From the NCBI GenBank assembly GCA_015179025.1, contig WHUX01000129.1, forward strand, positions 1-64,000: a stretch of DNA of 64,000 nt, in the 5' to 3' direction. Position numbers and translations under genes: made by a program. Positions 56,701-64,000 of this stretch are shown here, in pieces (position 1 is the stretch's first letter; each line of letters begins with the position of its first letter). This DNA comes from Terfezia claveryi. Its lineage: Eukaryota > Ascomycota > Pezizomycetes > Pezizales > Pezizaceae. A model generated the notes under the pieces. That model saw only the letters and a list, made by a program, of their open reading frames with translations. It was not told where the DNA came from and did no database searches.

Positions 56701-57147
56701 GTATGCTGTTCTAGGTTGCACCAAATAAACTAGTATATAATCAATAGTATATATATTATAATGAGTATAGTTGACTCATATTATATAGCTAGCTGGTAAT
56801 TTAGTATCTATAGTATTGTAACTGTCTTGACCTTCAAAGTTATTATTACAGGACCAAAGAAACCAAAGAGAAGGAAAGAGAAATCGAAGCTATAATTCTA
56901 AGATAGTATAAAGGTACTTCTTGTTCTAAAAGAGAGAATATATACTATATGACTGGGTAATTGAGAACTTTGAAATGAGTAAAGTAGAGCTCATAATGGT
57001 AGGAAAAAGAAAGAAGGGAGACCTCAAAAAAGTAGTAGTATATTTCTATGAGCTATATGAAAAGCCTCTACTAGTATTGAAAGAGAAAGTTCTAATATCT
57101 CCAAAAATTATCCTATATCATTAGTATCATACTTAATATTATAATAG
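53761..57147. other. AT-rich block, no gene recognised
   Basis: Probably includes the rest of repeat C. Minus-strand reading gives protein-like fragments (for example near 54100-54400) with many stops but no assignable domain. The plus-strand frame at 55722-55967 is a chance AT-rich reading. Confidence 0.4.
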
Positions 57148-57293
57148 GAAAGTTCTCCTAAAATCACGGAATTACTTTATATTACTATTGTTAAGAGAAA
57201 GTTACTACAAATTCATAGAATTATTCTATATTGCTATTATTAGAGAAAGTTCTCTCAAAATTATAGAATTTTCCTATATTACTATTGCCTTCT
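57148..57293. repeat. 48-bp tandem repeat, three units
   Basis: Units start at 57148, 57197 and 57245 with GAAAGTT(C/A) and share GAATT(A/T)...TATATT(A/G)CTATT. They produce the 67-codon frame at 57188-57391, which is probably not a gene. Confidence 0.75.
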
Positions 57294-58240
57294 TCTCATT
57301 AAAGATAGGCTTACCCAAAATACAGAATATTATTTTAATATTAGCTAATATTATAGCCAGTACTATATACAAAAAACCAGCTAAAAACTAGTTAAAAATG
57401 TTATCTTAAGTACTAATATATACTACTTGACTGAGTAAAAACTTAACTTAATAAGTAAGAAAATCTTTATTTCCACCATAATAACCTCTCATAATGCTTA
57501 TATAGCCTGAGCATAAGCAGCAAAATTGAGTCTCAGACTATATTTATAACTCTATATTGCAATACTATAAAGGGTTAGGTTATATAATTAGAATCTAATG
57601 CCAAAAGATATTAATATAAAAGGGGTTTAAAGTAGAATATCTAAACATTTTAAACCTGAATATAGTTTATGACAGTCTATAGTATAGTAATCAAAGGTTT
57701 GTGGTATGGTAATCAAAGGTTTGTAGTAGTTTACAATTTGATTACTGAAATGAATAAAAGGAATCTAATCTTATACTAAGACTCTTACTGCTAAGTTGTT
57801 CTAATGAATACTATGAGAAAAAAAACAAATTAGACCTATTAGGCACTTCTGAAGATATTGTACTAACCAGACTATTGGGTATTATGCTAATATAGTCTCG
57901 ATATACTAATGATATAGTACCTCTAACCATAGTAGGCACTTGCAACCTCATATTAGTCCTAAAGTAGTTAGTATATTTATTATAATATCAGTTTTTCGCT
58001 AGTATAATTTGAATCTGAGCTAGGTAAATGTATTGAAATTACACTAGCAAATAGTTAATATATACCTACCATATAATGTAGTCTAGTTATATGACTCTTC
58101 TCTATGCTATAAACTATGTATAGAACCTATAGAGGTTGTTGTACTAACTAGACTAGTATAGAAGTATGTATAGATAATCCTAGTCTAGTTATATACTATC
58201 AAGAATTAGTAATCAAGTAGGCTAAGTATTTATACCTCTA
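57294..58240. other. AT-rich, no gene recognised
   Basis: Low-complexity sequence with doubled segments (CAAAGGTTTGTGGTATGGTAATC near 57690-57720). No domain was seen. Confidence 0.4.
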
Positions 58241-58920
58241 TTAATATACTGATAGATTCTATACTAATAAGAGCCTATAACTAGCCAAGAGAATCCTAAG
58301 CTTATGTGAGACACTATTTCTAAAACTAAGTAGAGTCTTATACCTGTCCGGTTGTACTTTTATAATGAATTCTACTGCATATCCTATTTGTTAGGCTACT
58401 ATAATATCTTATAGAATTCTATAATTTTCCAGTTTCTATATTTATCTATAGTAGGTTGTACTATACTAGTACTTTGCTAGTCTAGCTAGAACTAGACTAA
58501 TATTATATAGCTAGGTATCTTAGTATGAGATTATAGAGGTTAATATACTAATAGATTCTGTACTAATAAGAGCCTATAATAAATCTTAAACTTATTCAAT
58601 AGGCTATATTTACCTCTAGTTTGCCTCTGCATACTTTACTAGTCATCCTAGACTAGTATATTATAAGTACTAACTGAACTAACATTCTATAGTATAGGCT
58701 TATAAGGCTTTTTGTATCTGACAGCAACTAGACTAACCTAACAGATAATCTTGTATTGCTTGTCTCATACTTCAGTTAATATGCTTATAGATATTATATG
58801 TTAAGACTATTTTTGACTCTCTATGAGAGTTCTAAAAGGAGGGTCATACAACTAGACTACTAATAGATTCCATAATGACTAGAGCTTGTGGCTAGCCAAG
58901 AGAATTCTGAGCTAAAGTTA
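58241..58920. repeat. satellite-like repeats of about 300 bp
   Basis: The segment CTAATAGATTCTRTACTAAT with nearby AGAGCCTATAACTAGCC recurs at 58249, 58548 and 58860, spacing about 299 and 312 bp. Related CTAGTCTAGTTATA-type segments recur between them. An AT-rich tandem repeat, much diverged. Confidence 0.55.
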
Positions 58921-59483
58921 CTTTGCTACCAATATAGTTGTACTATTTTCTATAGGTCAACTAGACTATTTACTATACTAAGGTATTGTATATACCAACC
59001 GAACTAATATTATATAGTCTAGACTCATAGGGCTTCCTAAACCTAAATAATAAGGTACTAGACCATATAAGGTAATTTCTTATAAATAGGTATACTCACT
59101 TTATTATATTCACTTTATTGTATTCACTTTACTACTTTTGTATTATTTTACTTAGTAATAGTCAAACTGAAGAAAAAAGGTCTTTGTTTAGTATGAAAAG
59201 ATATGTAGGACTATTTATAGTTAGTTGATAGCATATATAGAGGAATGTGAATGCCTTAGACTTATAGGAAACTATATAACATATCTATCATATATAGAGT
59301 CTATAGTATATATAATCTATACTATACAGAATCTATAATATATAGAGTTTATACTATATGGAATCTATACTCCTATACAAGATCTATACTATATAAGAAT
59401 AGTATATATAAGTTAACTACAATCTGCTATTCTACTATAGGCAGGGTCTAAGGCCATACTCTAATATCAACTATCTATAGAAC
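58921..59483. other. AT-rich, no gene recognised
   Basis: Includes a cluster of TATAGAGTCTATA-type palindromic units at 59280-59400. No coding signal was seen. Confidence 0.4.
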
Positions 59484-60146
59484 ATGCCTCTAAAGAGAAA
59501 GATATAACTGACTATAGACCTAATGAAAGTAGATAATAATCAGACTATATACTATTGTACAGACAGGGCCGGGTTCTATAATAAAGGAATTCCAGAGACC
59601 ATATACTCACTTTAGAGGCATAATATTTTACAACTAATTAAGGAAACAAGAGTATATAGTCTATAAAAAATAAGGACTAATATATTGTCGACATTTTGCT
59701 AGCATGCCACTGGCCTACTAATGATGGCTCCAAGTGGACAGCTAAAGTACTATAGTAATGAGTGAGTCCTTCAGTTTATCAATCAACTATATCAAAATAT
59801 TGCTAAGAAAGTGTGAACCAAAAATACTTCTAGGAATCAAATAGTATAGCAGGCTCATGCTGCTCATGCAGTAGAGTATCTTGATGATCTTAATTTACTA
59901 GCCCTTATAAGTCAACCACCTGCCCTCCCAAACTACCCTTCTACCCTCATAAGCCAACAACCTACCTCGAAAAATTCTATTTCTCTACTAGATTGAGATA
60001 TCAAGAAGTCAAAGTTATATTATGGGCCATATTACAGAACTATTACAGATGTTATTATAGACTCTGTTTTAGAATCTGTCATGGAATCTATTATGGAATC
60101 TGTTATAGAATTTGTTATAGACTCTATTATAGACTATCATTTGTAA
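59484..60146 (+). pseudogene. RIP-riddled 221-codon frame, unknown
   Basis: From ATG 59484 to TAA 60144-60146 the length is exactly 221 codons and the reading is protein-like throughout, apart from eight in-frame stops (codons 8, 44, 61, 73, 94, 111, 122, 171), each one transition away from a Gln, Trp or Arg codon. It starts with a basic segment (P-L-K-R-K) and has an Ala/His stretch (Q-A-H-A-A-H-A). It ends in a 15-bp repeat (about 60053-60140) encoding E-S-V-M/E-S-I-M-like units. No frameshift is needed. The family is not recognised; it may be a host gene or a transposon ORF silenced by RIP. Confidence 0.5.
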
Positions 60147-60199
60147 TCATAAGTAATAATTATTATACTTTAAGAGTTAGACTAGGTTTATTCTAAGTC

Positions 60200-60640
60200 T
60201 TAGATTGATGAGATATTGAGTATCATATATATAATCTTCCTTATGTATGGGATAATATTATATAGTGGACAACTATATATATATAAGAGTATAGTTATAT
60301 TCTCTATTCTTGCTCTTTATATGATGTCTTGTATATTAAGTCTTTAATACAAGTTGCCTTTTGTTCATAGTCTACATTTATACTATTGTCTACCAAACTT
60401 ATAGTAATATATATAGTAACTTGAAACTATACTATACTAGTATAGTATAGTTTGGCTATTATATACACTTTTTAGAGTTATATTCATAGCCAATTGTCTA
60501 CACTATAGCCTACATAATTATATTACTTTATATCGCTATACTCTACTGAGTACAATCTTGGCTCAGATTCTATAATTACTATATTTCAATCAATGTAGCC
60601 TATTATTGAGTTTCCATCATAGGTTATAGACCTACTTGCA
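60200..60640 (+). repeat. probable 5' LTR and leader of gypsy D2
   Basis: Resembles 47890-48345 upstream of D1 (shared TATACTCTACTGAGTACAA-like and GTAAGAAAAAGTAGATCC-like blocks). Exact ends cannot be placed because of decay and because the other LTR of D2 lies outside the window. Confidence 0.45.
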
Positions 60641-60649
60641 TAATTGTAA

Positions 60650-63600
60650 GAAAAAGTAGATCCTACTAATACCAATAATGATTACACTACTATTGTCTAA
60701 GAAACTATTACCCTTTTAGATTGAATTATTAGTCTTCTAGACTGAAGTACTAATGTTATAGTATTACAAGCTAAAAATGCTAATTTATGTTACTAACTCA
60801 ATAAATGACCTTATATAGCTTTGTAAGAAGCTAAAGAACAAATAGATATTCCAGAAACTACTATTGAAGATCTATAAGCTCAACTACAAGACAATTGAGG
60901 TATTAGCACTACATTAGCTTAAAATTAACTAGGAGGAACTTGAACTGAAAAAATCCTAAACTCTAAAAAATTTACTAGTAAAGATCAAAACAAACTACAT
61001 CCTTTCCTAATACAGCTACATTTCAAAGCTACTATATATATCAATGAATAAGCTAAGTTATATCTTGTAGTTAACTCACTTTCTAAAAATATACTTAACT
61101 AAGTCATACTATATATATAGGATAATACTGTCAATTTAACCAATCTAGGAGCTCTTATTATAATCCTAGAAAATGCATTTAGAGATTCCAATCAAATCGC
61201 AAATGCTAAATATAAGCTTCATAGTATTATATAAAGTACTTGAGACTTTGTAATATACTTTATAGAATTTTAATAATATGTAGCCAAAACTACTTGGAAT
61301 AATATAGCCAAATTAGCCACCCTAAAAAGAAGCTTCTCTTATTAATTACAACAAGATCTCTTAGCAGTATATCCTAAACCAACTGTCTTTAATGATTTTG
61401 TAGCTGTATGTCAATACCTTAATACCTGATGATAAGCCTTATAGTTATAGTTTGCTAATTATCTTATAACTTCTAATCCTTATACTAACCCAATATCTTG
61501 TTCTATATCAAACTCTCTTATGATACTGACTATTACTATATCTACAGCAACAGGAATACATGTAGAACTAATAGACCTTTCAGTTGCATGAAAAATGATA
61601 TCTCCAAAGGAATAAGCTAAACACTTGGTAGAAAGCTATTGCTATTATTATAGTGGATTAGGTTATAGAGTAAAGACTTGTCCTCAAAGCCTAGCCCATA
61701 CTAGTCAAGCAGCTGAAATTAGTCCTTAAACCTAATACTATCCTATTCAGGTAGCAGAAGCTACTATATAAGAACTAACCCTACTAATACTAAAAGAATA
61801 GGCTTACTTTAGTAGGATGGTACTGACATAAAGCCATTAATATCTTCTCTCTATATTTCTAGTTTATCATTATACCCTATATTAGAAGAAAAATTGAAAG
61901 GAAATTATATTGTAGTTACTTGTAAAATAAAAGATAATATTAACCTTATTCCTACTCATACACTTATAGATTATAAAGCCATAAGATATATATTTATGGA
62001 TTAAGATTGTGCAAGCTATCACTAACTTCAAGTTCTACTATATAAATTAAGAGAACCTTAAATACTATAAGTAATCGATAGATAACCAATTGAATCTAGA
62101 ATTATCACTTATATAATAAAAATACAAATAACCATTGAATAATACCAGAAACAAATATTCTTATTTATTACTAAACTTAAATATTATCTCTTAGTATTGG
62201 AAATACCTTAGCTTTAACATTATAATGTCAGTATATAATTTATATAAAATACAATTACTTTTGATTCTGAATATTATATACAATACTACTATTAAAAACC
62301 CTTATCAATTATTGGAATTTCCATACTGATTCCATAATGACTTCAAATTGCTATAATAGCTGGCTTTATGTTCAGTAGACTAATCAAAAAAGGGAAAAAA
62401 ATAGAACAACCCTTCTATTTTACTATTTATTAGCTCCATTAAGCTCTCAAGCTATCTAAACAAGAGCTTTAGATTGAAGATAATAAAATAATAGAACTCC
62501 TTCTTACAGAATACTACAAATATTTACCCCTCTTCAAGAAAGTAATTGCAGAAGTACTTCCACTCCACCAACCTTATAATCACAAAATTCTACTAAAAGA
62601 GGAATTTACACTACTATTTACACCTTTATATTCCCTATTTAAACTAGAACTACAAGCCCTTAAAAAATAGATAGATGAAAACCTATTAAAAGAATTTATA
62701 TATACTTTATCATTACCTACTAGAGCCTCTATATTATTCATCAAGAAAAAAGATTACTTATTATAGTTATATGTTGAATATCATAAACTGAATAATAGTA
62801 CTATTAAAAACTGATATCTCTTACCTTTGATATATAAAAAACTTACTAGACTATCAAAAGCTTGTTACTATATAATACTAGATATTTGAACTGTATACAA
62901 TCTAATCAGAGTGGCAGAAGAAAAAGAATGGAAAATAGTATTCTGAATATACTATAGCCTATTCAAAATATTTATTATGCTATTTGGTCTTATAAATGCT
63001 TTAGCCAGTTTCCAATACTTTATTAATTATATCCTCTACCTATTTCTAGATAATTTCTATACAGCTTACTTAAACAACATTCTAATATACAGCAATATAC
63101 TAAAAGAATATAAATACTATATATCCAAAATATTAAAAGTACTACAAAAAGCTAGATTATACCTAAAACAAGAAAAATGCAAATTCTATAAGACAAAAGT
63201 ACAATACCTTAGCATAATAATATCTGCAAGTAGTATACAAATAGATCTTACAAAAATTAAAGCTATTGTTGATTTAGAATCCCCAATTAATCTATATGAT
63301 GCTAAATCTTTCCTAGGATTCACTAATTTCTATTGACAGTTTATTAAAGATTTCTTCATAATAGTAGTACCTATACTAAGGCTTATCAAAAGATATATAC
63401 TATAGAAATAGGATAATGAATACAAATTAGCATTCTAATACCTCAAAAAAGCATTTACTACTGCTTCTATTCTCTAATATTTCAAGCTAAACAATAAAAT
63501 ACTTATAGAAGCTAATGTATTAGATTACGTTTCAGCTAGAATACTATTATAATACAACAAAAATGGAATATATAATCCTGTAGCATATTTCATAAAGAAA

Positions 63601-63905
63601 TATTTACCAGCTAAGTACAACTATAAAATATTCAATAAAGAATTAATAGCAATCATTCGATATTTTAAAGAATAGAAACTAGAACTAGAATCTACTATCT
63701 ACTCTATGAAAGTACCCTTTGACTACAGAAATCTAGAATACTTCATGTCTATGAAACTATTAAACAAACAATAAGCAAGATAGTTAGAATACTTATTTAG
63801 CTTTAATTTTAAGATAATCTATTAATTAGGAAAATTAGCTAGAAAACTAGATGCCCTCATAAGAAGGTTAGAAGACCTTTTCAAAGAAGGGTATGAATAT
63901 ACCTA
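60650..63905 (+). pseudogene. gypsy D2, RIP-decayed, runs out of window
   Basis: Same family as D1 and better preserved. Gag from about 60700, zinc-knuckle remnant near 61637-61684 (Y-S-G-L-G-Y, ending K-T-C-P). RT from about 62570, with 62977-63336 uninterrupted: F-G-L-I-N-A-L-A-S-F-Q, then Y-L-N-N-I-L-I-Y-S where both catalytic Asp became Asn (G-to-A change), then F-L-G-F-T-N-F-Y. RNase H near 63495-63880: I-E-A-N-V-L-D-Y for E-T-D-A-S-D-Y, P-V-A-Y-F, F-N-K-E-L, and K-L-D-A-L at the end. The integrase would follow beyond 64000. Confidence 0.8.
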
Positions 63906-64000
63906 ATTCTAATGCCAAGTGGTACTAAAATCCCATAACTTAATGATAAATGTGATAATAGAAGTAGGCTAATATATTGAGGACCTATTTTAATAAGGAT

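Overview
The window looks like repeat-rich DNA of a filamentous fungus, most likely an ascomycete. This is inferred from the mix of Ty3/gypsy chromoviruses, a Ty1/copia element with HVDD-type reverse transcriptase, Tad-like LINEs, and reading frames broken by C-to-T type changes resembling repeat-induced point mutation (RIP). The species cannot be named. No tRNA, rRNA, CRISPR or bacterial-style operon was seen.

Layout. 1-4221: a defective Penelope-like element (PLE) between two ~510-bp direct repeats (pseudo-LTRs), each carrying a complete type I hammerhead ribozyme. 4222-16100: AT-leaning, RIP-decayed gypsy elements on the minus strand. Gypsy A (RNase H, RT and protease at 4.2-6.4 kb, gag at 12.8-14.1 kb) is split by gypsy B with its own LTRs (6408-12786); the PLE cuts off A's integrase. 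17064-32269: a copia element with only 110-bp LTRs and a perfect 5-bp duplication (AGTTT). A gypsy chromovirus (gypsy E, 21363-30866, duplication CCTAG) sits inside it. Joining the copia flanks across gypsy E restores its reading frame exactly. 32277-35219: LINE fragments, a Mutator-like non-autonomous transposon (75-bp inverted repeats, 9-bp duplication) and, inside its right arm, a pogo-like MITE (TA duplication).

35.2-45.8 kb has normal base composition and most of the non-transposon coding signal: remnants of an HNH-associated protein family, an ORF1-only LINE derivative with a 13-bp duplication, one intact 259-codon gene resembling PD-(D/E)XK nucleases, and an unrecognised 305-codon frame broken by a single TAG. 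At about 45.83 kb composition switches sharply to AT-rich DNA that runs to the end. It holds gypsy family D (two copies on the plus strand, 48.6-52.9 and 60.65-63.9 kb), a solo gypsy-B LTR (51835-52456, duplication TATAC), an inverted copy of an uncharacterised repeat C also found at 14.8-15.7 kb, satellite-like arrays and a RIP-riddled 221-codon frame.

How it fits together: the window is mostly nested insertions that can be ordered from target-site duplications. The points most worth a second look are the PLE hammerhead ribozymes, a C2H2 zinc finger at the end of the copia polyprotein, an antisense frame and an extra zinc-knuckle cluster in gypsy E, the ORF1-only LINE, and the intact nuclease-like gene. 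Most coordinates inside decayed elements are approximate; duplications and LTR ends were read base by base.
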